NCBI GenBank assembly: GCA_001600415.1
Contig: BCJX01000010.1
Coordinates: 344,868 to 408,867, forward strand
Direction: 5' to 3'
DNA from: Pascua guehoae
Taxonomy: Eukaryota > Basidiomycota > Tremellomycetes > Trichosporonales > Trichosporonaceae
DNA: 64,000 bases
Under the pieces are notes generated by a model. That model ran no database searches, was not told the DNA's origin, and saw nothing but the letters and a program-made list of their open reading frames with translations. Of this stretch, positions 1 to 11,529 are shown piece after piece (the stretch's first letter is position 1; every line of letters begins with the position of its first letter). The position numbers and the translations under genes are program-made.

Positions 1-90
1 GGTTGCTGCGCCATGCACGCTCCCATACCCACCATACCCGCCATGCCGCACCATGACTCCCCAACCCCCCATGTCTCGCGCTAACCCCAG

Positions 91-572
91 TAACGACCGA
101 CGCCGCCCGCCCCGCCAACACGCGCAACGCCGTCATCATGGGCCGCAAGACATGGGACGGCATCCCGCCCAAATTCCGCCCCCTGCGGGACCGGCACAAC
201 CTCGTCGTCTCGCGCGCGGGCGTCGACGTCGGCGACGCGGCGCATACGACCGTCCACGGCTCGCTCGAGGACGCCCTCGCTGCCTTGCCTGGGGATACGC
301 ACCGGGCCTTTCTCATTGGCGGGGCGCAGCTGTACAACGAGACACTTAGTACCAGTTCTGGGACGAGTCCCGTCGACCGCGTGCTCCTCACGCGCGTGCT
401 GGCGCGCAACGACACGATTCCGTGCGATGCCTTCCTCGCCGACTTTGCGGGCGACGCGGCGTGGCGGCTCGCACCGCATGCCGAGCTGTGTGAGTGGGTC
501 GGGTGGGAGGTGCCCGAGGGGGAGGTTGAGGAGAAGGGGATAAAGTACAGGTTTGAAATGTGGGTGCGATGA
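91..572 (+). CDS. DFR1: Dihydrofolate reductase, 3' part (5' exons outside window)
   Basis: Reduces dihydrofolate to tetrahydrofolate with NADPH, for thymidylate and purine synthesis. The last exon starts after the acceptor CTAACCCCAG (81-90). Its first two bases complete a Val codon, and the read then runs TTDAARPANTRN into the hallmark VIMGRKTWDGIP. Further family signatures follow: FLIGGAQLYNE (the conserved Gly-Gly before the nucleotide-binding region), VLLTRVL, and the C-terminal GIKYRFEMWVR. About 159 C-terminal residues are present; the N-terminal strand with the WR..L..D folate-binding segment lies to the left. The stop is 133 bp from the stop of the convergent Pmt2 gene. Identity is very secure; only the 5' boundary is incomplete. 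Confidence 0.93.
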
Positions 573-705
573 AGGAAAGAGTCTATTGCATTCAAGTAGT
601 CACTGTACTGTACTGTATGCCACGAATCGTGCATAGGCGTTCTCTGTACGTCGCGATCGTGCATAGCAGTCGTCTCCGTCTCTGTCGCTACATGAACGAG
701 GCTTT

Positions 706-3486
706 TTACACGCCATTGTAGATCTGCAAAGTCAGCGAGGCCACAGTAGAAATACCCAACGGCGGGCTATCATTCTTGTTCACTCACGTTCCACGAACGG
801 CGCCACATCCAGCCCGGGTGGTCGTTGACGGGGCCATGGATGCCGAGTGCGAGGTTCTTGAACCACCAAAAGTTGAGGACGACGGCGCTGGTCCACACGA
901 CAAACCAAGCCAGCTTGGCGACGGGGGACAGGCGGGGGTTGTTGAACAGGTACGTGTCGAGCACGTGGCCGGCCATGAGGACGGCAAACCACAGTGTTGG
1001 GAGGTAGTGGTGGAGATAGGTGACACGACCCATGATCATGAACGGCACTGGAATGTCAGCGTTTGGACCACGACACGACACTACATACCGTAGTGGAGGA
1101 ACCAGCCAAAGAAGGCCACCTTGCCGACATAGAGGAAGTGGTCCCACTCTCCCGGCGCCCAGTCCTTGTAGTGGCGCTGCATGCGGAGGAGGAACCACGC
1201 TGCAGTAAGGAGGCCGAGGACGACGCAGATGGACGACCACCACCAGATGATGGGCGTGCCGAGGAGGTAAAACTTGATCTGGCCGTCGCCCCAGCCGCAC
1301 ATGCGGAGACCGAGCTTGAGGAAGGGCCAGTCGGACGGCTTGGAGGCGAGAATGTCCTCCTTGTCTGGGTCGGGGACGAGGGCATTGTTCGACGTCCACA
1401 TGGCCACGTTGAGGTGGGAAAAGTCACGCCAGAAGGGGGAGCGGTACAGCTTTGTGCTTCCGGGCGGCAGCTGGTCGTTCCAGTGCGACTCGACGTTCCA
1501 GTACGTGTGCACGTCCTTGGGGTTGTTTTCCTTTGTGCACGTCACCTCGACCTGCTTGAAGCCCCACTGGGGCAGGACCGAATTGGCGGCACGGAGGTAG
1601 CAGCCGAGCGACTTGTGGCGGAAGCGCATGCGCGTGGTGAGCGAGTGGATGCGGCCATCCTTTGCCTCGGACTTTGAGCGGTGCGTGTCGTCGACAACCT
1701 CGACGATCCAGTGGTCCTGGTGGTCGCCGACCGTGTCGTTGCCGTAGCCGGCAACCTCCCACGCCTCCTTGGTGACCGGCGCGGCAATGGGGTGCGAGTG
1801 GAGATTGCGGCCGGTAGAGCTGTGGACGAGACGCAATGTGTCGCCGTTCTGGAGGAAGCGAATGTTGTCTGGGTCAACAGACTCGCCCCAAGTAGGGGTG
1901 ACGATCCAGTTGTTGTTCTCGTCCTTGTAGTGGTAGCAAGTCACCTGCTGCTGACCCGAGCCGGCGGGGTAGGTCTGGATGTGCGAGTGGAGAAGACCAC
2001 CGCCGTATCCGTAGTTTTTAATGGTGATCTTTGAGCCGTACGCAATCTCGAGGGGCGAGTTGGCAAAGTCGTTGCCGATGAGGTGGGCCTGGAAGAGCGA
2101 GCTCATCTGGGCGTCGCCGGGGCCGGAGCGGTTGAGGATCATAAAGTGAATCTTGAAGCAGGCGGCGTAGACGATAAACGGCAGGACAATGAGACAGGCG
2201 ATGCGGGCGAGCCAGTGCTTGATGTAGGTGCGGAACGACATGGACAGGTCGCCGAGCTTGTCCCACAGGTCCTCGATCGTGTACAGGCCAACGAGCGCCG
2301 TGGCAAACATGCCAACCCACTTGACAGAGCACACACACCCGATCGACCAGCCGGTGAACACGAGCCAGATCCACCAGTCGTCGCCGAACGGGTCGTGGCG
2401 CTGGTTGTGGAACTTTACGAGACCCAGTGTCGTGGTAAACGTAAAGAACAAGAGCATCGAGTCGAGCAGGATGAAGCGCGAAATGCACAGCCATCCAACG
2501 TCACACAGCACGCAAACAGTCACCCAGTGACGCGTGTAGCGCGACCAACCCAGCTCGCCGGCGGTCCACCAAGCGAGCGGCACGAGCATGACGCCAAACG
2601 TCGCGAGCATGACGCGCATCGAAGTGTACGGCAGGTCGTCGGGGTACGTGACGCCCGACTTGAACTCAAAGCCGCCGTTGTAGCCCGACAAGAGACCCGC
2701 GAGTCCGACCAGCATTTTGCCGAGCGGCGGGTGCACGTCAAAGTAAAAGTCGCGGTTGATGTAGTGCGATCCAAACTTTCCAAAGTGCGCCTCGTCCCAC
2801 ACGACAAAGTTGGCCGCGCCGATACGCCAGTAGCGCGTAATCATGGACAGGAGCGTGTACACGACCGACCAGATCAGCTCATAGTGTTCTTGGTACACGG
2901 CCGGCTGCAGTGTCAGCGACGAGCACGGGGCGTAGAGGGAACGAGGGTCGTCCGGTCGATGGGAGTCGAGGTGGTGCGGATCGTGTTTCGACACGTTGAC
3001 ACTGCGGCGGTTTCATGTCGCACCGTCTACGGGGGCCACCGCAGCACCCACAGCCCCACCAACGGCGCAGCGCACCGCACCACACCACGCACCCCGCTAC
3101 CTCAGCACGGCACTTACCCAACCCTCTAGCCGCCGTCGTGGGGGCAGCCCGCGCCGCCCGCCAACACCGGGCCCCGCGCCGTGTCCCTTGTCCCACTTGC
3201 CCGAGTCGTCGTCGTCGACGGGCGCATACGCTCCTCCCCTGGAATCCTTTTCGCTCATGCTGGCAAAGGCGTTGTGGGCGTAATTGTACACGTTGCGGTA
3301 AATGTAGCGCGGCAGGTCGTCTCTGGGGGTGCCCTTTTCGTCGTCCGAGGCGCCCAGCAGACTGCCCGAGGGTATGCTCGTCCCGTACGTCGAGAGTGGT
3401 GCGCGTGTCTCCCAGGGACGTGGGTCGGCAATGTCGTCGTCGTCGTGGCCCGAATAGTTGGCGCGCCGATGGGGTGTCGACCGCAT
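706..3486 (-). CDS. PMT2: Dolichyl-phosphate-mannose protein O-mannosyltransferase, Pmt2 family
   Basis: ER multi-pass enzyme that transfers mannose from dolichyl phosphate to Ser/Thr of secretory proteins. Exons (complement): 3486-3118, 2904-1089, 1047-788, 723-706; 820 aa. The N-terminal 123 residues are hydrophilic and acidic. The first luminal loop has the catalytic Asp-Glu pair in VVWDEAHFGKFGSHY (about residues 160-161), then FDVHPPLGKML. A MIR region follows (from SSLFQAHLIGND), then the C-terminal membrane block with LHHYLPTLWF. The WDEAHFGKF form favours Pmt2 over Pmt1 or Pmt4. The first intron joins LEGW to PAVYQE through a CTGACACTGCAG acceptor; two small introns restore the C-terminal WRRSWNIYNGV, which is lost if the last GTGAGT donor is read through. 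The start is the ATG in CCATCCATGC. Confidence 0.9.
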
Positions 3487-4136
3487 GGATGGCCCTCGGA
3501 GAGGTCGGGAGCGGTGGAACAAAAGAGGTAATAAAGAGAGAGAGGGGGGAAGAAGCAAAGCCAACGCCACGGGGGGTGGTGTTTATAAAGGAGCGATAGG
3601 TAGGCGGGCGCGTTGGAGGCGTTGGAGGCGTGTGGTTTGTTGAGAGCACTAGTAGTGGGTGCCCAAAAGTGAGGCTAAGGATCAAAAGTAGACAAAGCGA
3701 GACTACTACTACTTACTACTGTGGTAAGGATGTCAGGACTGGACTGGACTCGACGTTTCGACGAGACACGTCGCGCGCAGCCAGCGACCAACTGGCTCTA
3801 GACCCATACGCCGCTCCGCCGCAGGCCGCAGTCTGCATGCACTGCACTGCACTGCACTTTGCGCATCACTCCACCTGGCTATCCCATGCTGCATGGTGCC
3901 CAGATTAGACCCTGGTATGCTGGGAAACGCGCCACGCGACACAGGATCCAGGGAACTTGGGGGCACACAGAGACCGGCATCATTAGGCACGCCGCCGCCC
4001 TCCCCACTATCGTCCTCGACAATCCCCAACGCCTAACAGCATCACCTCGCGCCTATTCCAAAACCCACTTTCCAACTTGGATGCACAACTGACTTTTCCG
4101 TCCACAGCCTCCACTCTTCGACCTCTGCCACACACA
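3487..4136. other. Divergent intergenic region between PMT2 and the small mitochondrial gene
   Basis: 650 bp shared promoter space. It holds the PMT2 TATA-like box, short ACTACTACT-type repeats near 3702-3720, and a CTGCA/ACTGC pentamer run at 3834-3857. No coding potential or RNA gene was seen. Confidence 0.5.
3582..3587 (-). promoter_or_regulatory. TATA-like box upstream of PMT2
   Basis: TATAAA on the minus strand, about 95 bp upstream of the PMT2 ATG. Position fits a core promoter element; no transcript start is known. Confidence 0.35.
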
Positions 4137-5358
4137 ATGTTCGCCCTCACCCTCCGCCGCTTGCCGCCAGCTGTGCGCGCGCGCGCACTCCACGTCTCTG
4201 CCCCTGGTACGTGCGCGTAGTCGTAGCAGAGCGCTGCCAAGGCCGTTCTGCACGGCATCTGTTACCTGGACAATGTTTCCGACGGGGGCGGTAGAGTGTC
4301 GTTTCGGGGGAGGAACCGATTGCGAGACAACTCGGACAACGAGCAAGTAATAGAGGAGCGCCGTGGCGGTGTCGGATACTCGGGGTTGGAGGGGGCTGTG
4401 TCCAGACGAGCGATTGGGACGGGGGATGGTAGACAGCCCCCGACTCTCGACTAGGACGTTGGGCGCAACCAGATCCAGTGCCCAACAATACTCCCAGACA
4501 CAAAGCCAATATGCCCGTCGAAGACAGCCTACGGTCCACCATGAGTGTAGGGGAAGGGAAACTAACACGCCAGTGGCAAAGAAGGCAAAGGCGACGGAGT
4601 CGCTCGACGACCTCGACGCCGACTCGCTCTTTGACGACATGGATGCCATTTCGTCCACGGGAGCACGCGCGGCCGACCGCGCCGCCTTGGTCCAGAACAT
4701 TGTCAACGACAAGGTCGAGCGCGTCGGCGAGCTGCGCAAGGTCGTGCAGTGGTCGGACAGCCCGGCCGAGCTCGAAGAGCTCGCGCGTGTCCTCCGCGCG
4801 TGGCGTGTGGGCGGACGCAAGGTGACGACGCAGACGGCCAGGGAGATTGTTGGTGGGTACCGCTGGGTTGTGGGATTTGGGAGTGTGGAGCTTAGGAGGA
4901 GTGTGGAGCTTAGGAGGGTGCGGGAGGATGTGGGAAGAGAGGCGGTGGTGGGGGGTTGGGGGGCTATAGGTGGACAATGGCTCGAGATGGCAGTGGAAGG
5001 AGCATTTGGGAGCTGTTGCATGTCAGCTCGAGCCAGACTCTGCTCGACGCGACTGCAGCTACCAGTGCGGCCGCTGGAGGACGCCCCCCGCCTGTTGTCG
5101 ATTACAAGCTAGCACAAGGAGAGTCTCGGACAGCCGCTGACATCCAGGACGATGCATCAACCTCGGACGGCCAGACCTCGCGCAAAAGTATGTCGACGAC
5201 AAGTTGCAATGTACGTGTCTCGTTCGGTTACTGCGGCTGCTTGCAGCCTGCATGCCGCAGGAAATACATGGTGCAAGGTTCAGCACTGACAGATTGCAGA
5301 CGGCCTCCCGCCCCTTCCCAGCAAGGTGGCCGCAAAGCTCCAGGAGAAGCTCGCATAG
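4137..5358 (+). CDS. Small mitochondrial protein, function unknown
   Basis: Four exons: 4137-4206, 4574-4852, 5148-5210, 5300-5358; 156 aa. The first exon encodes a typical mitochondrial presequence (MFALTLRRLPPAVRARALHV: Arg-rich, amphipathic, no acids). A helical body follows with VNDKVERVGELRKVVQWSD, ELARVLRAWRVGG and TTQTAREIVGRCINLGRPDL, ending YGLPPLPSKVAAKLQEKLA. The pieces join in frame, with branch sites CTAAC (4562), GCTGAC (5137) and CTGAC (5286). The TAREIVGRC.NLGRPDLA...YGL pattern looks like a helical-hairpin repeat of the sort seen in mitochondrial translation or assembly factors, but I cannot name the family; mitoribosomal protein is only a guess. The first intron is long (367 nt). 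Exon structure is well supported by reading frame; function is not. Confidence 0.7.
4880..4915. repeat. 18-bp tandem duplication in an intron
   Basis: GGAGTGTGGAGCTTAGGA occurs twice head to tail inside intron 2 of the small mitochondrial gene. Confidence 0.85.
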
Positions 5359-5739
5359 GTATTCATAGTGGCATGTACCCCATTCAGCATGCGATGGGCA
5401 ATCGTCCAGCTTGGGCAAGGTAGATATTGGTTATGTCGACGAGGGAGGAGCTTGCCAAGTGGTGAGCGTGCGCGAGAGGCGACTATCGTCTCGTCGAGGC
5501 GGGGACACGGGGAGAAGTGACGGATGGAGATGCGCGTTGCCTCAATGAAACTGTAAAGACCAACGGCCTGAAACCCCAAGACAACAACACTCAGCCTCAC
5601 AGTCTCCAACACTAGCTCTGCTCGCCGTTCTTCCTGTCTACATCAGGATATCATACTGTCCACACAATGGCTAATGCAACAAGGCTCTACATGACACAAC
5701 CAGCCCAATCCTACTCCGACAAAGCCGACTTCGCACGCC
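5359..5739. other. Intergenic region between convergent genes
   Basis: 381 bp of 3'-flanking sequence between the small mitochondrial gene (+) and the Chk2-like kinase (-). Nothing recognisable. Confidence 0.5.
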
Positions 5740-8447
5740 TCACCCAAGGCGCATCGACTTGCGTGGGGGCGGACCGTTAGCCTGGGTACGAGTGTTCTTG
5801 CGCCCAGACTGGGGTGTGCGCGGTGACGCCGCTGCCGAAGCCATGGCCGCGCGCGTGGCGGCACGCGTCATGCGGCCGCCCGGGAGGGTTGATGAAGAGG
5901 ATTCGGCGTGGGGCTCGACCACCTTTGTCGCGCCCTTCTTGGACGTTTTGGATCCTTTTGCTACATCCGCGGGAGGTGGCATCTCCACTGGGGGCGGAGA
6001 CAAGGAGCCCGAGTCCACCTCCTCGAGCTGCTTGCGCTTCTGGGGCGTGCGCGGGCGGCGCACTGCCGCTCCTGGTGTCGGCGTACGCTTACGCGGTGCC
6101 GCCGTTCGGGGTGTCGGCGTCGCTTCTGATGACAAGCCTGCCGCCGGGGTCCGGCCGCCAGAGTCCACGTCCATCTTGTGCGCGGGTGATTCGGGACCGG
6201 GTGTGGGTTCAGCGGTAGCGGAGGTATCGCCGTTCCCGTTTGCTGTCCCGTTGCCGTTCGCGATCGGGGTGTCACCATTGATCGGGGCGGCCGTGTTAAG
6301 ACTCAGGTTGCCCATGGGCTGGGAAAAGCTCTCGTTGTCCGACGCTTCGGACGCATGGAAAACGCTCGAATAGGCAGTCACCGGCACAGACGGCCGACTA
6401 GACACGTCCATCGCTCCGCCGTCGACGTTGGTCGACGCCGTCATCGGGCGCGTCCACTGGCGGTTGAGGTCCAAGTCGTTGTTCCGCCACTCGGAGCCGT
6501 CAAAGTTCTCTATGTTGAACGTCGAGTCGCCACCAAGACCCTGTGACTGAGACTGCGACTCGTTCGGCAGTGACGAAGGGCCAGAGAGCCATTCGTGCTG
6601 CAGCGCCTGTTCCATCGTCATACGCTTGGCCGGGTCACGCTCCAGCATGCCGGCGATGAAGTCGATGGCTGACGTTAGTGAGGGAAGGACAGTTGCAATG
6701 CAAAGCTCACCGGTGTCCGAAATATTTAGCTCTGCCAAAGGTTGCCTGTCCCACTCTGTGTAGTACCGTGACCTGATGCGGTCCTGCTGTCAGCGAGGAA
6801 AGTTTGTTGGGTACTCACGGCAACATCGGCAGCCTGATCCTCATCGAAGGGGAAAGCCTTGGTGAGCATGCTGACAGTTAGCACTCAGCACCAGCAAGCG
6901 TTAACCTCACGTGTAAACAATGGTGCCAATCGACCACGAGTCGACGACCTTGTCGTAGCCTGTTTGGCCATTTTGCATAATGACCTCTGGTGCGAGGTAC
7001 TGGGGCGTCCCGACGTGCGACTTGAGCATGGTGCCGACGTCAACCATCTTGGCCAGTCCAAAGTCGGCGACTTTTGCGAGGCGAGGCGTAGTCTCCGTTT
7101 CCGTGGTCAAGAGAATATTTTCCGGCTTGAGGTCGCGATGTGTGATGCCCTTTTCGTGCTGTTGTCAGGATATGCCCATCTCATCAAACTCACGCAGTAG
7201 GCCATGGCACTGCAAATTTGGAACGTAAGGTCCGCCGCTTCACTCTCAGCTGCATGGTTAGCATTTTCCATTGGCCCAATTGGACTCACGCAGCCCCGCT
7301 CCTGGCTGCTGAAGGATATAGTTGAGCAAGTCTCCACCATCGACAAACTCGAGCACGAGGTAGATGTTCTGCGGGTCTTCGTGCGACTCGATCAAGCGGC
7401 AGATGTTAGGCTGGTGGGTTAGCATCGTAATTGGGAAGAACACGACACTCACGTGTTGCAGTGCCCGACAAATGTCAATCTCGCGCTGGAACAGCGCCAG
7501 CGTCCCAGGCTGGCCCATGAATTTATGTTTAGAGATTTCCTTCCTGTCAGCATGGCTCTGGGAACATGACCCACCTTGATGGCGCGCTGGTGACCCGTGC
7601 TGTACTCGACGGCCTTGGTGACCTTTGCAAATGTTCCGCGGCCAAGCCTATGGAATCAGCATACCGTCCCCAGCCCCAGCACGCGACGTACTCTTGGAGG
7701 ATCTGGTACTGCTCAAACACTCCTCCAACGCGGTCGGTGCTCCTGTGAATGGCGCCCAACGACCCAACGGAACGGAATATGTACCGCACGTCGTGGTTTT
7801 CAGTGGTACCGCTCAGTCCAATGCAGATTTCATCTCCGTGCACGAGAATGCGACGAGGCGCGATGCGCACCGAGTTGACCTGTGCTGTTAGCGTTGGCAC
7901 ATCAAAACAGGCAGAAGGGAAGGATCCACACTGGCATGGAAGAGAATTGAGTGACTCACGAATGTTCCGTTACTGCTCCTCATGTCCTCTATCCAGACCT
8001 CTGGCTCTGCTTCCAACTGCTGGAGGGCCTGCACGTCCTGGTTCGACCCGTGGCGGCCGAGGGTGATGCGGCAGTGGCGGTTGCTCACACGCTTCTCTGA
8101 TCGAACCACATCATTGCCCGCACCCTCGGCGCGACCTATTTGCAAGCGAGGCTTGTTCCAGGGAAGCTTGAGGATCGAGTGTTCATTGTTGGAACCCGAG
8201 TGCGTGGGGATCAAGATCGCCCCTGCCGTCAGCAACGTCGCGTGCAGACACGCGCCGCGTGTGAGAGTGGAGGAAGGTGCTCTGGGGGTATGGAAAGGAA
8301 GGAGCATTCGACACGGCACTCACAGTACTTGCGCCGGGGTTCGACCTGGGTGCTGGGCTGGTATGCCACGGGCTGGCTCAACTGCGTTGGCTCAAAGTCG
8401 TCGCGTTGGGAGAAGCTGTCGTCGAATGATTCGGAGGAGAATGGCAT
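5740..8447 (-). CDS. FHA-domain checkpoint protein kinase, Cds1/Rad53/Chk2 type
   Basis: DNA-damage/replication checkpoint effector kinase expected in the nucleus. Eleven exons (complement): 8447-8324, 8222-7960, 7879-7692, 7647-7575, 7539-7453, 7410-7290, 7249-7194, 7158-6911, 6870-6819, 6783-6711, 6668-5740; 737 aa (738 if the alternative acceptor at 6786 is used). Residues 1-41 hold an SQ/TQ cluster (two SQ, two TQ), the target type of ATM/ATR kinases. FHA domain about 42-160: [32 protein letters not shown]. Kinase about 186-470: [33 protein letters not shown] (Asp about 313), [17 protein letters not shown] 240-residue basic, low-complexity tail ends RKSMRLG. The second FHA domain of budding-yeast Rad53 is absent, so it is built like Cds1/Chk2. 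Two introns have competing acceptors (see findings). Confidence 0.9.
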
Positions 8448-9323
8448 GGCGATGATGAGTGGCAAGAGTCGCGATGGGGAATGGAGGAAAGTGAAGACAA
8501 GGCGGGGGAAGCGATACTTTTATACAAGTCTAGATTGGGTGGCGTAGGGCGTAGTGACCTAGGGCGGGCGCGTCGTGAGCACTCGAGCCGGTGACCTCCC
8601 TTTGGGTGCTTGGTAGGGCGAGGTTGGGGTGTCCAACACGCGTGTGTGCCTTTTGTGCTTTGGTGGTCTGCCCTCTGTGCGCACGTGCAGAGGACAGAGA
8701 TGCAATGCTGCGCAATATGCAAGATGGATAAGTGGGAGAAGGGGAAAGCTAGAGGGGTTGCCCGAGTGCGATGGTTTGGTTGGTGTAGAGTTCAAGAAAG
8801 AGATGTTGGATGGGTTGGGTGGGTGGTGGATTTACCTTGTTGTGGGTGCGTGCAGGCATGCAGGTAGCAGTCAGTGACGGTGGGTGTGGGGCGCGTCTAA
8901 CTTAGACAGGTGCTGCGTTCCAGAACACCGGAACCAAATCCACGCGAATACCACGGTTACGGCACAATCACGTGATGAGAGAATGAGACGGAGGCATTTT
9001 GATGTGGGATGACGGTGGCGAGTGGCTGACGCACCAGGGCCAGAGGCGGGAAGCTGGGGTGCCGGGTCAAGCTGCCTGGGCTGGAGAGGGAGGAGGTGGG
9101 CTGGGCAACTGGGCTGCTTGGGCTGCTTGGTTGGGTGGCCATGACTGAATGGAATGAATGACGACCGCCACCACACAATACAACTCATCCACCAGTCTAC
9201 CACGTTCACAGCAACAAACCACGCCGTGTACTAGTAGTGCAACAACTCCACGTCCACTCGGCTCTCAAGGCGTCTGGCCATCGATATCCCCCATCGAACA
9301 GGCGCAACAGCAACACCCCAAGC
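8448..9323. other. Divergent intergenic region (kinase / BSD protein)
   Basis: 876 bp of shared promoter between two divergently transcribed genes. It has the kinase TATA-like box; otherwise no feature was recognised. Confidence 0.5.
8517..8524 (-). promoter_or_regulatory. TATA-like box upstream of the Chk2-like kinase
   Basis: TATAAAAG on the minus strand, 70 bp upstream of the kinase ATG. Confidence 0.4.
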
Positions 9324-11529
9324 ATGTCCGACAAGCCGACCGCCACCGAGGTCCCTGCGTCCAACGACGCGACGACGCCCACACCTGTCGAGAGGGCGGG
9401 TACGCCACCGACCGCTCCCGCCGATGCTGAACCCGCGGCGACCACTGCGGAGTCGACTGAGACTCCAGCTGCGGCGGCTGAGCCTGCACCAGCGCGTGGA
9501 CCCGCTTTGTACTCGGGCTCGCTTGAGCAGGAGGTCGGGCAGGTGCTCAAGACCTTTGGCAGCTTCTGGGGCGGGTTCAAGGCCAGGGTGAGTGCAACCT
9601 GGAGCAGAGATGGCGAGGGGGAGAGCGCAGCTGGATGTCATTCTGTCCCATCTGCATCGCGAACGCAGTGGAGATCCAGACCTCGAGGCTTCTGCTATTG
9701 TGAGCGATAAGCAATGCTGGCACGAGGACCCCATCGCAGCGTGGGATGAGAGATCTGGCAGCGTCGCAGTGGCGACGGGGCCTCGGAACAAGACGCAGAG
9801 TGCCATGCGCGGCAGTCGTAGTGGAAACCAAGCAACGGGACGAGCACTGACCCATCGCAGTCCGTGTCGACGCTTTCGCAGTTCAAGGATGAGCTCGACA
9901 AGACGGCCACGCAGGTCCAGGCCGACCTGAAGCACCTGCAGGAGACCAAGGTGGAGGTTGTGCGCAAGGATCCTGCCGAGTGGGAGGCCGAGCAGGCCGA
10001 GAAGAAGGAAAAGGAGCGTCTACAGGCCGAAGAAGACGCGGCGCGCCGCGAGGCCGAGGCGGAAGCGAGCTCCAAGGACAAGGGCAAGGGCCGTGCAGTG
10101 GACGAGGTCCCCGACGGCGCGACGCCTGCGGCTCCGACGTCGCCCTCGAGCCTGACGGCCGCGCTTCCCGCCGAGGCCGGTGCGGCTGCGAGCGCGCTAT
10201 TTTCGCGCATCACGTCGTCGACGTCGCAGCTGAGCCACTCGCTGCAAAACACATTCAACACGACGGTCGCGACGGCCAGGTCCAACCCTGCCCTGCACAA
10301 CCCGACGCAGCTGCGCTCGCAGCTTGCGGAAAACCTCCGCCTGTCGTCGGCAAGGGAAAACCTCACGCTCTCGCTGCAGCAGGCGGAAAAGCTCGCCGAG
10401 GAGTATTTGAAGAAGGGCGGTGCGCTGGCCAAGGAGGCCGAGCGCGTCGGCGGCGGTTGGGTCAAGGAGGCCGAGCGTGTGGGTGGCGGGTGGGTCAAGG
10501 AGGCCGAAAAGTGGGTCGAGGACAATGTCAAGGTCGTCCCTCCTCCCGGTAACGAGACGTTTGTCCCCGCGGGCGGCTGGGACGCCGGCGAGTGGTATGC
10601 CTTCTCCACAAGCGAGAGCGTGCCCCCCTCCCCCGCCCAACCCCGCGGCAGCTCGTCCGAGACGCCCCGCCCGTCCCTCTCGTCGGCGGCCGTCGCGGGC
10701 TCGCGCAAAGAGGCCCTCCTCCGCCGCCTCCGCGAGGACAAGGACCTGCTCATGGTCGACCCAGCGTCCGAGGACGAGAGCCAGCAGCGCCGCGACGAGT
10801 TTGCCGCGTGGATCAAGAACACGTGGGAGTCGGCAAAGACCGCAGGCCGCGAGGCCGAGGAGGGCAACGTGGGCGAGATCCGCATGGCACTCGTACCGGA
10901 GCACCTCTCGGACGAGCAGTTTTGGCAGCGGTACCTCTTCCACAAGGACATGATCGAGGCCGCAGACGCAAAGCGCAAGCAGCTTCTCGAGGGTGAGTAT
11001 GAACGGAGAGTACGCCGCCAGTGTGTGTGGGCGAGACGCGATCGGGATCAGTGGCACTACGCAATCCCCTCGTCGATCAATCCCATCGCATCTCAGGCAA
11101 GCGCGAGGCATCACAGTGCCGCGTGCAATTTGCTCGTTGAACGCGTGTGCCAACGCCGTCCCATCCGGGCGTTTACACGCACACCATCTGGCCGATATCC
11201 TCTCTCGCGCTCTCCTAATCTTCCGCTCCTGCTATCCGGCCTCGTACTAACTCCCAGCCTCGACCCAAGACACCACCGACGACTTTAGTTGGGACGACGA
11301 CGACGACGACGAGTCTGCCGTCTCCCCCACCTCGGCCAAGACGCCCACCGCCCCTGCGACGGGCTCGACCGTCACCCCCATGCCGGCGTCGGGACCGCCC
11401 ACGGCCGCGAGCTCGACGGGCGTAAAGTCCATCACGACGTCGCCGCGCGACTCGGAGGAGAGCTACGATGTCGTGCACAAGGCGAGCGGGGCGCCGACCG
11501 AGGACGACGACGATTCCGACTGGGAGTAA
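9324..11529 (+). CDS. BSD-domain protein
   Basis: Exons 9324-9587, 9861-10992, 11258-11529; 555 aa. The N-terminus is Ala/Thr/Pro-rich and disordered, then comes SLEQEVGQVLKTFGSFWGGFK. A coiled-coil-like, strongly charged segment follows (EWEAEQAEKKEKERLQAEED). An imperfect duplication KEAERVGGGWV / KEAERVGGGWV / KEAEKWV is encoded at about 10430-10515. The BSD domain sits at about 405-465, with VPEHLSDEQFWQRYLFHKDMI (conserved Phe-Trp pair). The C-terminus is acidic (WDDDDDDES...DDDDSDWE). Proteins of this architecture are widespread in fungi; the domain is named after BTF2, synapse-associated and DOS2 proteins, and the role here is unknown. Introns of 273 and 265 nt are long for this window. 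The last splice (GAG-G to CC-TCG) is fixed by the frame giving STQDTTDDFSW. Confidence 0.85.

Noticed and set aside
81..479. 132-codon minus-strand frame opposite dihydrofolate reductase
   Set aside because: Antisense shadow of a well-supported gene.
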